Shown piece by piece: positions 24,312 through 32,884 of a DNA stretch of 64,000 bases. This DNA is from Sphingomonas_O antarctica (GTDB lineage: Bacteria; Pseudomonadota; Alphaproteobacteria; Sphingomonadales; Sphingomonadaceae). The position numbers and the translations under genes are program-made. The first letter of the stretch is position 1. Each line of letters starts with the position of its first letter. The notes below the pieces were generated by a model. The model was not told the origin of the DNA. It did no database searches and saw only the letters and a program-made list of their open reading frames with translations. The stretch is taken from positions 248,001 through 312,000 of the forward strand of contig NZ_CBCRXM010000002.1 of assembly GCF_965137005.1 (NCBI RefSeq). Reading direction: 5' to 3'.

Positions 24312-24877
24312 CGCGCGTTGCCTGGCTGGTCATCGCCATCGCGGCACCGCTGACGGCGCAGACCACGACGATCGATGAAGCGTCGCGCACGACCCAGACG
24401 ATCCACGTCAGCGGCATCGCGCCGCCGGCCTGTCTGGTCCGTCCGGCGGGTGGTCAGCGCGGGATCAACGCGACCTTCGAATCGACCGGCAGCAGCGGAA
24501 CGGTGACAATCAGCAATCTCGTCGATCCGATCAGTGCGAAGGTGTTGCCTTCGCGCATCACCCTGACGCTGCCGATTACGTGCAATTCGGCGCATATCGT
24601 CCGCCTGCGTTCGGCCGGCGGGGCTTTGCGGCGCGAAGGTGCGGCGGTGGTTCCCGGCGCGGTGTTTACCGACACTTTACCCTATGAATATGGCTTGCGC
24701 TGGGCCGGCGGCGGGACCTTGGCCCCGACCGCTTCGGGACAGGCGGTGACGGTTCAGGCCAGCGGCGCGGCGTCGGGATTGGCCGAAGTCACGCTCGACG
24801 TCCCCGGCGGCGGGCGCCCCTTGGTCGCGGGGCGATATGGCGATACGATCATCGTGGAACTCGGCGCAGCGGATTAG
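24308..24877 (+). CDS. Spore coat protein U domain subunit (fourth)
   Basis: 189-residue secreted protein with a short signal peptide (TRVAWLVIAIAAPLTA), HVSGIAPPACLVRPAGG for the first Cys region, LPITCNSAHIVRLRSAGG for the second, and VAGRYGDTIIVELGAAD as the last strand. Translationally coupled to the gene before it; the pairing suggests equal, minor amounts, as for CsuA and CsuB in the Csu system. Confidence 0.85.
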   Translation: MTRVAWLVIAIAAPLTAQTTTIDEASRTTQTIHVSGIAPPACLVRPAGGQRGINATFESTGSSGTVTISNLVDPISAKVLPSRITLTLPITCNSAHIVRLRSAGGALRREGAAVVPGAVFTDTLPYEYGLRWAGGGTLAPTASGQAVTVQASGAASGLAEVTLDVPGGGRPLVAGRYGDTIIVELGAAD

Positions 24878-24902
24878 CGTACGTCGGGTGGGGAGATAAG
24901 GG

Positions 24903-25649
24903 GTGAAGCGGACAGGTTTCCTGGCGGCAATGGCCGCGCTGCTGGTCGGTGCGCCGCTGTCGGCGATGACCGTGCAGCCGGTCGTGCTCGACCTGAAGAC
25001 CGCCGGTCAGGCGATGTCGCAGATCATCACCGTCGAAAACAGCTTTGCGACGCCGCTGCCGGTCGAAATGCGCATCGCCGCGCTCGATTACGATCCCGAC
25101 GGGCTGAAGGCGAAGGCGGATCAGAAGGACGCCGACGACTTGCTGGTCTTCCCGCCGCAAGCCCTGATCGCGCCCGGTCAGACCCAGTCGTTCCGCGTCC
25201 AATATGTCGGCGATCCGGCGCTGGCCAAGTCGCGGCACTTTTACGTCACCGTGGCGCAATTGCCGGTCAAGCTGCCGTCCAACCAGTCGGCGATCCAGAT
25301 CCTCTACAATTTCCAGGTGCTCGTCTCGGTCACGCCGCAGGGGGCCGTGCCCGCGCTCAAGATCGATTCCGCGACGATCGCCAAGGACACCAACGGCAAG
25401 CCGATCCCGCTGCTGACATTGTCGGATCCGAGCAACGCGCATGCCTATCTCTCCGCCGGGCGGGTGCGCATCACCGCCAGCGATGCGGCGGGCAAGGAAG
25501 TCTATCGCCGCACCTTCACCGGCCCTGAAATTCAACAAACTGTCGGGTTCGGACTGGTCGGCGCGGGACAGACGCGACGGCTGACCATCCCGGCGGAACT
25601 GCCGCCCACTGCAACCACCGTCGATGCGCAATTCACGCCCGAAAAATAG
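24903..25649 (+). CDS. Periplasmic pilus assembly chaperone (CsuC-like)
   Basis: Two-domain immunoglobulin-fold chaperone that holds pilin subunits in the periplasm until they reach the usher. 248 residues: signal peptide ending PLSA, first domain with VVLDLKTAGQAMSQIITVEN and the chaperone block FPPQALIAPGQTQSFRVQYVG (subunit-binding strand region), then KSRHFYVTVAQLPVKL and the second domain with ILYNFQVLVSVTPQ. GTG start after GGAGATAAGG. Its end overlaps the usher gene by 26 bases. Confidence 0.9.
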   Translation: MKRTGFLAAMAALLVGAPLSAMTVQPVVLDLKTAGQAMSQIITVENSFATPLPVEMRIAALDYDPDGLKAKADQKDADDLLVFPPQALIAPGQTQSFRVQYVGDPALAKSRHFYVTVAQLPVKLPSNQSAIQILYNFQVLVSVTPQGAVPALKIDSATIAKDTNGKPIPLLTLSDPSNAHAYLSAGRVRITASDAAGKEVYRRTFTGPEIQQTVGFGLVGAGQTRRLTIPAELPPTATTVDAQFTPEK

Positions 25650-28125
25650 GGCATTTGCCTGTAGCGCGGTGGCGATCGGCTGGGCCGCGTCGGGCGCGGC
25701 GCAGACCCCGGCGATCAAGACCGTGCGGATCGATCCCGCGGTCGGTCCGTCGGCGTCGGCGACACGGCTGAACCCCACCGGCCGCGCGATCATCCTGACC
25801 GTCGGCGCGATCGACGGTGCGGCGTATCTCGGCGATGTGCCGCTGACGCTCGGTGTCGACGATAGTATCCAGCTTCCGGCGCAACGCCTGCTCGATCTGC
25901 TCCAGCCGCTGCTCGATCCGGACGCGTTCAAGGCGTTGCAGGGCGCGTTCGCGGGCAAGGACACCCTGACCCCGGCCGATTTCTCCGCATCGGGCGTCGC
26001 GCTCAAATACGATCCGCAGCGGCTGCAGCTGCTGGTGACCATCGATTCCGGCCGCCGCGCCGCGCGCAATCTGGCGATCAGCCCGATCGACCGCGCGCGC
26101 GTCGGCGGCTTTGCCAAGCCCGCGGCGTGGAGCGCCTATCTCAACATCCGCGGGTCGCAGGATTACAACTATACCGGCAATTTCAGCGACGGCTTCGGCA
26201 AGCCCGTGTTCTTCCTCGACGGTGCCACGCGCGTCGGCCAGGTCGTGGTGGAGGGCGAAGGGGTCTACCAACCCGGCGCGGCGACCAGGGATTTTCAGCG
26301 GCTGGGCACGCGCGCGGTGTACGACAGCCAGACGCTGGTCGCGCGGTTCACCGCCGGCGATCTGCAGACCGTGTCGCGCGGCTTTCAATCGGCGCCCGAC
26401 ATTGCCGGCGTGTCGATCTTCCGCTCCTATTCGGTGCTGCAGCCGCAACAGGTCGTGCGCCCGCGCGGCGACCGGAGTTTTCAGCTCGACCGCCCGGCCA
26501 CCGTCGAAGTTCAGGTCAACGGCCAGATCGTCCGCCGCCTCGCGCTGCAGCCCGGCACCTACAATCTCCGCGACTTCCCGTTCACGCAGGGGGCCAACGA
26601 TATCCGCCTCGCGATCCTCGACGATACCGGACGGACGCAAAGCCTGCGCTTCAACCTGTTTCTCGACCAGTCGCAGCTCGGCCCAGGGCTGAGCGAGTTC
26701 GGACTCTACGCCGGCGTGCTCGCGCCGCTCGGCCTCAACGGCCCGAACTACACCAACAACCCCGCCCTCAGCGGCTTTTACCGTCGCGGCATCAGCGACA
26801 GCCTGACCCTGGGCTTCAACACCCAGGCCGACAAGTTCGGCCAGCTTGCCGGTGTCGAAGCGGTGATCGCCTCCAGCTTCGGCACCATCGCCACCAATGC
26901 CGCCGTCAGTCATGTGCGCGGCTATGGCGCGGGCCTCGCCACCGTCACCAGTTTCCAGCGGTTGATTCAGCGTTCGGGCGGCCGCACCGACAGCCTGACG
27001 CTGAGCCTCGAGACGCGCAGCCGCAATTTCGGGCCGATGGGCACGTTGATCCCGTCCAATCCCTATCGCTACGAAATCGGCGGCAATTACTCGCATGCCT
27101 TTACCGACGATTTCTTTGCCGGGCTCGATGCGCGCTATTCCCGCGCGCGCTTCGGCTTTACCAACAGCCAGACCTATCGCGCCTCCGCCGGTCTGCGCCT
27201 CAGCCAGCGCCTCAGCCTCAGCGCCGACGCGCGCTATGAAAAGGACGAACGCGGCAGCCGCGTCGCCGGATTGTTCTCGATCACTGCGCGGCTCGGCAAA
27301 TTTTCGTCGGCGCGCGCCGATTACGACACGCGCGACAACCGCGCGCGCCTTTCGTACCAGACCCTCAACGGCCAGGGCGTCGGCAGCTATAATCTGACCG
27401 CCGATGTCGAACGCAGCGACCTGGGCAGCGGCGCCAGCGTCAACGCCAATTACTTCACCAACCGCGCCGAACTGGGCTTCAGCCATTTCGGCACGTTCGA
27501 CACCAATTTCGGCGCGTCGCGTGAGCAGCGCACGTCGGTCCGCGCCGCGACCTCGATCGCCTTTGCCGATGGCGCGGTGTCGGTCGGCCGTCCGATCTAC
27601 GACAGCTTTGCGATCGTCAAACCCTATGCGTCGCTCAAGGGTGCCGACATCATCCTCGATCCGGCAATCAGCGGCTACACCGCCGCCACCGGCATGCTGC
27701 ACGCCGCGACACACCCGAGCCTCAGCGCCTATGCCGAACGCACGGTCGCCGTCGATGCGCCCAATGCGCCGCCCGGCACCGACCTTGGCCAGGGCTCGTT
27801 CCGCGTCTTCCCGCCCTATCGTTCGGGGTACAAGATCGTCATCGGTTCCGCCTACAGCATCACCGCGCTCGGCAATCTGCTCGATGCCGCCGGCGGACCC
27901 GTGGCGCTGGTCACCGGCACCGCCACCGAACTGGCGCATCCCGACCATACGCCGCTCACCGTTTTCACCAATCGCGAAGGCCGCTTCGGGCTGGCGGGCC
28001 TCGCGCCGGGCAAGTGGCGCATCGAAATGCTCGACGACGATCGCTCGGTGTTCGATTTCGAGATCGGAAAAACCGCGACAGGCGTGGTGCAATTGGGCAA
28101 GCTTGGCGCGGTAAAGGGTCGATGA
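25624..28125 (+). CDS. Outer-membrane fimbrial usher (CsuD-like)
   Basis: Outer-membrane pore that receives chaperone-subunit complexes and assembles the pilus. 833 residues with signal peptide MRNSRPKNRAFACSAVAIGW..., an N-terminal domain, then a long beta-barrel with plug, including RGDRSFQLDRPATVEVQVNG, LPFxxGxNDI-like FTQGANDIRLAILDDTG, and many aromatic/polar alternating strands, and C-terminal domains ending FGLAGLAPGKWRIEML. This fits the PapC/FimD family at usual length. It starts inside the chaperone gene and its TGA overlaps the tip-gene ATG. Confidence 0.92.
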   Translation: MRNSRPKNRAFACSAVAIGWAASGAAQTPAIKTVRIDPAVGPSASATRLNPTGRAIILTVGAIDGAAYLGDVPLTLGVDDSIQLPAQRLLDLLQPLLDPDAFKALQGAFAGKDTLTPADFSASGVALKYDPQRLQLLVTIDSGRRAARNLAISPIDRARVGGFAKPAAWSAYLNIRGSQDYNYTGNFSDGFGKPVFFLDGATRVGQVVVEGEGVYQPGAATRDFQRLGTRAVYDSQTLVARFTAGDLQTVSRGFQSAPDIAGVSIFRSYSVLQPQQVVRPRGDRSFQLDRPATVEVQVNGQIVRRLALQPGTYNLRDFPFTQGANDIRLAILDDTGRTQSLRFNLFLDQSQLGPGLSEFGLYAGVLAPLGLNGPNYTNNPALSGFYRRGISDSLTLGFNTQADKFGQLAGVEAVIASSFGTIATNAAVSHVRGYGAGLATVTSFQRLIQRSGGRTDSLTLSLETRSRNFGPMGTLIPSNPYRYEIGGNYSHAFTDDFFAGLDARYSRARFGFTNSQTYRASAGLRLSQRLSLSADARYEKDERGSRVAGLFSITARLGKFSSARADYDTRDNRARLSYQTLNGQGVGSYNLTADVERSDLGSGASVNANYFTNRAELGFSHFGTFDTNFGASREQRTSVRAATSIAFADGAVSVGRPIYDSFAIVKPYASLKGADIILDPAISGYTAATGMLHAATHPSLSAYAERTVAVDAPNAPPGTDLGQGSFRVFPPYRSGYKIVIGSAYSITALGNLLDAAGGPVALVTGTATELAHPDHTPLTVFTNREGRFGLAGLAPGKWRIEMLDDDRSVFDFEIGKTATGVVQLGKLGAVKGR

Positions 28126-29183
28126 TGAAGTTACGCGCGTTCCTCGGTGGCGTCGTCCTGCTCGCAGCTTCGGCGGCGGGCGCGGCGGGCCGCTGCGATA
28201 TCGAAAGTTCGACCGGCGGCACGTCGTCGGCGACCTATGATCCGTTCAGCGCCAGCCCGACCATCGCCAACATCAACGGCGTCCAGATGATTCGCCTGCG
28301 CGGCACCGGCGGCGAACTGGCGACCCAGATTACCTATTATCTCAAGGCGCGCGCGACCGGCTTCGACGGATCGACGCTGCAAGTCGTTTCGGGCAGCGGC
28401 GGGGGCGGCAATGGGGAGGGGTATAACAACAATATCCTCGTCGCCGCGAACGGCGCGCCGCCACCGCTCAACAACAATTCGCCGCCGCCCGCGGGCACCT
28501 TCAAATGGAATTTCGGCAACAGCAACGGGTCCGCCGGGTTCACGCTCAATTACCGCCTGACGCTGCCCGCCGGGCTCGACACCGCGTCCTCGACGCAATT
28601 GGTGTTCGACCTCTATTACCGCTGCAAGGCGCGCTCGCTGGACGGGACGCAGACGTTCGACGATACCGGCATGATCCCCGGCGCACTCGGCCTCAACCTC
28701 ACCGTGCGCAACGCGCTGCAAGCCTATTTCAACGGCCAGGCCTCGGCCAACACGCTGTCGTTCGATTTCGGCGAAGTCGGCGCGACCGGCACCGCCACCG
28801 TCGCGGGCACCCCGGCCAGCTATACGCGCAGCGGCTTCATCAATGTGCGCAGTTCGGGCGCGTACAGCGTGTCGCTCGCCTCCGACAATAATTTCCGCCT
28901 GACCTATCCCGGCGGCAATCCGGCCACCCCCGCGCAATCGCTGACCTATTCGGCGACGCTGCTCGGGCAAACGCGCAGCGGCTCGTCGGGCAGCGGTGCG
29001 GCGGTCTCCCCGATCACGCGCCAGTGCCTCCGCGCCGGTGTGCCCGCGCCGGGCAACCAACTGCCGCTGTCGGTGACGCTGACCGAAGGCGGCACGACCA
29101 AGACGCCGGCGCCGGTCTATGCCGACCGGCTGGTCATCACCATCGCCCCGATCGTCTCGACGGCCGTGACCAGCTGTCCGTAA
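28122..29183 (+). CDS. Large spore coat protein U domain protein, probable pilus tip adhesin (CsuE-like)
   Basis: 353-residue secreted protein, nearly twice the length of the other SCPU proteins. After the signal peptide (MKLRAFLGGVVLLAASAAGA) comes a first domain (RCDIESSTGG, FDLYYRCKARS) and a second, canonical SCPU domain (FDFGEVGATGTATVAG, then SGAYSVSLASDNNFRL and the closing ADRLVITIAPI). A two-domain subunit after the usher matches CsuE, the tip adhesin of the archaic/sigma chaperone-usher system. ATG 28122 overlaps the usher stop; the next codon is also ATG. Confidence 0.88.
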   Translation: MMKLRAFLGGVVLLAASAAGAAGRCDIESSTGGTSSATYDPFSASPTIANINGVQMIRLRGTGGELATQITYYLKARATGFDGSTLQVVSGSGGGGNGEGYNNNILVAANGAPPPLNNNSPPPAGTFKWNFGNSNGSAGFTLNYRLTLPAGLDTASSTQLVFDLYYRCKARSLDGTQTFDDTGMIPGALGLNLTVRNALQAYFNGQASANTLSFDFGEVGATGTATVAGTPASYTRSGFINVRSSGAYSVSLASDNNFRLTYPGGNPATPAQSLTYSATLLGQTRSGSSGSGAAVSPITRQCLRAGVPAPGNQLPLSVTLTEGGTTKTPAPVYADRLVITIAPIVSTAVTSCP

Positions 29184-29294
29184 CTATGCCCCCACTGGCG
29201 GGGTCCTGGTCGCCAAAACCAACGCTGGCGATGAAAAGCGGACTGTCCGCTAACGACCCAATAGCGGACGCTCCCTCCAATTTGGAGAGTCGCC

Positions 29295-29384
29295 ATGCAC
29301 AGAAAGACCAAGGTGCACGTGCCAAATTGGTACAGCGTAATGGTCTCAGCACTCTTGTCCGCTATCTTAATATTTCCAAGATGA
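29295..29384 (+). CDS. Putative 29-residue peptide upstream of the PEP-CTERM gene
   Basis: In the 249-base gap between the pilus operon and the PEP-CTERM gene, ATG 29295 follows GGAG at the right distance and opens a frame of 29 codons: a basic start (MHRKTKVHVPNWY), then one hydrophobic stretch (SVMVSALLSAILIF). It could be a small membrane peptide or leader, or chance. The rest of the gap shows only short TCCGCT/AGCGGA repeats and a weak hairpin. Confidence 0.25.
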   Translation: MHRKTKVHVPNWYSVMVSALLSAILIFPR

Positions 29385-29432
29385 TAGGGTCCGCAAGTTA
29401 GTCTCCCAGCCGGGCGGCTGCGGAGGGGCATT

Positions 29433-30464
29433 ATGAACAAGTATATCGTGTCGGCGCTCGCATTTGCGTGCGCCGCCGCCGCCATTCCGGCTCAGGCCGC
29501 CGAATATTTCACGACCTACACGAGTAATTCGGGTCCCTCGACCGTCGCATCCATGTGGTTCACGGCATCCGACGTGGTCAACAGCAAGGGCGGTTATGAC
29601 ATCACGGGAATCCGCGGCGACGTGAACGGTGACGCCATCGTCAGCCTCGAGCCGAATCCCAAGCAGCCCGGACTGGCGCTGTCAGCCAGCCGTCTCTGGA
29701 ATTTCGACAACGTGCTGTATGGCAACGGGCCGCTGCTCGATACCGATGGTGCCGTGTTTCAGACCTTTAGCGGTCGCGAATACAATATCTGGAACGAAGC
29801 CGCCGGGCTCTACAAGATGGTGAGCTATCAGAAGACCGCGACCGGAGCCTATAACGACCGCATCCCAACTCTGGGCACGATCAGTGCGGCGGCTCCGCCG
29901 CCTGTGGCCGATCCGACGCCGCCAACGGGACCGACCACGCTCGATTTCGAAGATGCGCGGACATATGCCGACAGCTCCATCAAGACACAGGGATTCAAGT
30001 TCGTCAGTGCGACCTGCTGCGAATTCGCCTTCGGCGTTTCAAGCACAGGCGCCAGCAATGACACGCGGCGCATGATCTACAATGGCGCCCCGGTCACAAT
30101 GGCGACAGTCGACGGCAGTCATTTCAACGCGACAAGCATCGACGCCGGGCTGGGATCGTATTTCACGCCAGGTCAGGCTTATTCGATCATGCTGAGTGGA
30201 ACTCGCGCCGATGGGTCGCAAGTCACGCAAGCGCTCGACGTCACGGACACGTTCAGCACCTATGCGCTCCACAATTTCGACAATCTGGTGTCGTTGCAGT
30301 TCGGGCATCCAGGGGGCGGCTTCTATTTCACCTTCGACAATCTCGCGGTCAGCCCGTTTTCCGCAACGCCCGAACCGGCGGCATGGGCGATGATGCTGGT
30401 CGGCTTCGGCGCGATGGGTGGTGCGATGCGCCGCCGCAAGCGGACCGCTGTCATCTTCGCTTAA
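29433..30464 (+). CDS. PEPxxWA-CTERM sorting domain-containing secreted protein
   Basis: The 343-residue product has a signal peptide (MNKYIVSALAFACAAAAIPAQA) and a C-terminal sorting tail: PEPAAWAMMLVGFGAMGGA followed by MRRRKR, i.e. PEP motif, membrane helix and basic end, the sphingomonad PEPxxWA form. Such proteins are handed to an exosortase, which removes the tail and links them to the surface or exopolysaccharide. The middle has no known enzyme motif; Pro-rich segment near residue 160, with a beta-rich second half (TTLDFEDARTYADSS). Good ribosome site GGAGGGGCATT; own terminator follows. Confidence 0.88.
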   Translation: MNKYIVSALAFACAAAAIPAQAAEYFTTYTSNSGPSTVASMWFTASDVVNSKGGYDITGIRGDVNGDAIVSLEPNPKQPGLALSASRLWNFDNVLYGNGPLLDTDGAVFQTFSGREYNIWNEAAGLYKMVSYQKTATGAYNDRIPTLGTISAAAPPPVADPTPPTGPTTLDFEDARTYADSSIKTQGFKFVSATCCEFAFGVSSTGASNDTRRMIYNGAPVTMATVDGSHFNATSIDAGLGSYFTPGQAYSIMLSGTRADGSQVTQALDVTDTFSTYALHNFDNLVSLQFGHPGGGFYFTFDNLAVSPFSATPEPAAWAMMLVGFGAMGGAMRRRKRTAVIFA

Positions 30465-30473
30465 CAGGATTAA

Positions 30474-30504
30474 AAAGGGCGTCGCTGAAATCGCGGCGCC
30501 CTTT
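30474..30504 (+). terminator. Rho-independent terminator after the PEP-CTERM gene
   Basis: A 12-bp stem AAAGGGCGTCGC / GCGGCGCCCTTT (one T-G pair) with loop TGAAATC starts ten bases after the stop; A/T tracts flank both arms (AAAAA before, TTTG after). Confidence 0.8.
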
Positions 30505-30637
30505 GTATGTCAGCTGACCACCCAATAATGGCCGTTCCAGCTCCCCAACCATAAGCTGCATTGCCAGGTGTCGAAGTCGCAAAACGACATTATGACCGCG
30601 CGGCAGCCTAGCCCTCAACCCAACACCAACCAAAGCC

Positions 30638-30678
30638 TTCGTCATTCCCGCGAAGGACTCTTTCGCGGGGGTGACGAA
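30638..30678. repeat. REP-like palindrome between PEP-CTERM and M20 genes
   Basis: TTCGTCATTCCCGCGAA and its near-mirror TTCGCGGGGGTGACGAA, separated by GGACTC, form a long hairpin. Sequences of this TCATTCCCGCGAAAG type are common dispersed palindromes in alphaproteobacteria. The rest of this 253-base gap holds the terminator above and nothing else recognisable. Confidence 0.8.
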
Positions 30679-30717
30679 ATCCGGATCTGGATTGAGCGGA
30701 TCGCCGCGCGAACCGTC

Positions 30718-32136
30718 CTATTTCCCTGCCAACTCCGTCATCATGATCTTCCAGTGCGCCACGCTGTCGTCCAGCGCGGCGACCGGCAGGCGTTCGTCCT
30801 TGCCATGCGCGCGCAGATCCGCGGGGACGCGGACCCAGGCGCCGGCCACGCCATAGACCGGCACACCGGCGACGCGGAACGGGCGCGCATCCGACGCACC
30901 GGTCGACATTTCGGGGAAGATCGGCATGCCCGGATGCAGCGTCGTGACGGCCTTGGTATAGGCGGCGGTCACATCGGGGCGCAGCGGTGATGCGAGCGAG
31001 GCGACGTAATCGTCGTTGCGCGTCACGACGACGCCGGGATCGGCGACCAGCTTGCTCAACTCCGCCTGCACCGCATTCGGATCGACGCCCGGAATGATCC
31101 GGCAATTGACCATCGCCGTCGCCAGTTGCGGCAGGGCATTGTCGGCATGCCCGCCGAACAGCCGCGTCGGCACGCAACGCGTTCGCGTCAGGCCGACATA
31201 GGTGTCGTCGGCCTCGACCACGTCGGCGGCGGCATCGTCGCCTGCCAGCCATTTGCCGATGCTGGCGCGCATGTCGGGGCGCGGGTCGATCTTGGTCATC
31301 GCGGTGAAATAGGCGCGCGACGTTTCGTTGAGCGTCGGCGCAAAGCGATACGCCTCGAGTTTGTCGAGCGCGTGCGCCAGTTGATAGATCGCATTGTCCT
31401 TGCGCGGCTTCGACGAATGCCCGCCGCGATTGCGAACCGTGAAGGTATAGCCGGCAAAGGTCTTTTCCGCCGTCTGCAGCGACGCACCCAGCGGCTTGTC
31501 GTCCATCGTATACCCGATCCCGCCGCCATCGGCGTTCAGCCCGAATTCGGGACTGCCCATCGCCGCCAGCCATTCGGTTGCGCCCTTGTTGGCGCCGATG
31601 CCATTGGTTTCCTCGTCACCGGTGAAGAACACCACGATATCGCGCTTGGGCTTCCATCCGCTCGCCTTCAGGTCGAACATCGCCTGCGCGATGGAGGTGA
31701 TGCCCTCCTTCATGTCGGTCGTGCCGCGGCCGTAATAATAGCCGTCCTTTTCGGTCAGCACGAACGGGTCGGTCGTCGAATCCTCGCGCTTGGCCTCGAC
31801 CACGTCCATATGCCCCATCAACAGGATCGGCTTGGCCTTCGCGCCCGGCGCGCGCCATGTGACCATCAACGCGGCGGTGTTGTCCTTCTGTGTCCCGTCG
31901 GCGTTGGTGGTGGCATAGGGCAAAACCTTCACATCGGCATCGGCAAAGCCGGCCTTGCGAAACTCGCCGGCCAGGTAATTCGCCATCTCCGGCACCTTGC
32001 CGCGCCCCAGCACCGTCGGCGTGTTGATGATATGTTCGAACATCACCTTCGTCGCGTCGTGGCGCGCCGGGCTGATCGGGGCGGCGGTCGCATTCGTGGC
32101 GATCGTCGCGGTGGCGGCAAGCAGCATGGCCTTCAT
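30718..32136 (-). CDS. M20 family metallopeptidase, secreted
   Basis: 472-residue zinc peptidase or carboxypeptidase of the M20 (PepV/ArgE/CPG2) family, with a signal peptide (MKAMLLAATATIATNATA), so probably periplasmic. Zinc-site motifs are LLMGHMDVVEA (first His/Asp), GRGTTDMKEG (bridging Asp), FTGDEETNG (catalytic Glu pair), GLNADGG and a late His (AGAWVRVPADLRAHGKDERLP). The dimerisation domain carries VRNRGGHSS. Good ribosome site GGGAGACGACTCAC. Substrate not predictable. Confidence 0.93.
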   Translation of the reverse strand: MKAMLLAATATIATNATAAPISPARHDATKVMFEHIINTPTVLGRGKVPEMANYLAGEFRKAGFADADVKVLPYATTNADGTQKDNTAALMVTWRAPGAKAKPILLMGHMDVVEAKREDSTTDPFVLTEKDGYYYGRGTTDMKEGITSIAQAMFDLKASGWKPKRDIVVFFTGDEETNGIGANKGATEWLAAMGSPEFGLNADGGGIGYTMDDKPLGASLQTAEKTFAGYTFTVRNRGGHSSKPRKDNAIYQLAHALDKLEAYRFAPTLNETSRAYFTAMTKIDPRPDMRASIGKWLAGDDAAADVVEADDTYVGLTRTRCVPTRLFGGHADNALPQLATAMVNCRIIPGVDPNAVQAELSKLVADPGVVVTRNDDYVASLASPLRPDVTAAYTKAVTTLHPGMPIFPEMSTGASDARPFRVAGVPVYGVAGAWVRVPADLRAHGKDERLPVAALDDSVAHWKIMMTELAGK

Positions 32137-32200
32137 GTGAGTCGTCTCCCTTTATCGCCCACGCTAGCGCCGGTGCACGCGCGGGGCTAGGTGTCTGTGG

Positions 32201-32884
32201 ATGACGAATATCCTGCTGACGGGCGCCTCCCGGGGCATCGGCGCGGCCATCGCCACGCGCCTGAACGGTGCCGATGTCCGGCTGCTCGCCGTGTCGAGTG
32301 CGGACGGCGATTTCCATGATCCCCTGACTCCCCGGATATTATGGAACCGTGCGATCGACGAGCTCGGCCACGTCGATGTGCTCATCAACAATGCCGGGGT
32401 ATTCGAAGCCGCACCGCTCGATTTGCCCGATGACGATTGGCTCGCGAATTGGGACCGGACCATGCGCGTCAACCTGACCGCATCGGCCCAGCTGTGCCGC
32501 TTCGCCGTCCAGCATTTTCTGGAGCGCGAAGGCGGCCGGATCGTCAACATCGCCAGCCGCGCCGCCTATCGCGGGGACAGCCCGGCGCATTGGCATTATG
32601 CCGCGTCCAAAGCGGGGATGGTCGCCATGACCAAAACCATCGCCCGGGGCTATGCGCGGGACGGCGTCCTCGCCTTCTCGATCTGCCCCGGCTTCACCAT
32701 GACCGGCATGGCCGAGGATTATCTGGCGAGCCGCGGCGGCGACAAACTCCTTGCCGACATCCCGTTGGGGAAAGTCGCCGATCCGTCCGAGGTGGCCGAA
32801 GTCGCAGCATTCGCCGCCCTCCACGCCCCGCCCTCGATGACCGGCGCAGTCCTCGACATCAATGGCGCCAGCTATGTCCGTTGA
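32201..32884 (+). CDS. SDR family oxidoreductase
   Basis: Classical short-chain dehydrogenase/reductase of 227 residues: TGASRGIG nucleotide-binding loop at residues 7-14, LINNAGVFE, INIASRA-type strand (IVNIASRAAYRG) and the catalytic HYAASKAGM (Tyr and Lys four residues apart), then CPGFTMTGM. Such enzymes reduce carbonyls or oxidise alcohols with NAD(P). Specific substrate unknown. Its end overlaps prmA by 11 bases, suggesting co-translation. Confidence 0.92.
   Translation: MTNILLTGASRGIGAAIATRLNGADVRLLAVSSADGDFHDPLTPRILWNRAIDELGHVDVLINNAGVFEAAPLDLPDDDWLANWDRTMRVNLTASAQLCRFAVQHFLEREGGRIVNIASRAAYRGDSPAHWHYAASKAGMVAMTKTIARGYARDGVLAFSICPGFTMTGMAEDYLASRGGDKLLADIPLGKVADPSEVAEVAAFAALHAPPSMTGAVLDINGASYVR

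Noticed and set aside
25633..28092. 819-codon minus-strand frame opposite the usher
   Set aside because: Antisense shadow; no domain and skewed composition. The usher on the plus strand is well supported.
30505..30637. Possible gene in the gap after the PEP-CTERM terminator
   Set aside because: Only short frames without ribosome sites or conserved features; nothing supported besides the terminator and the REP-like repeat.
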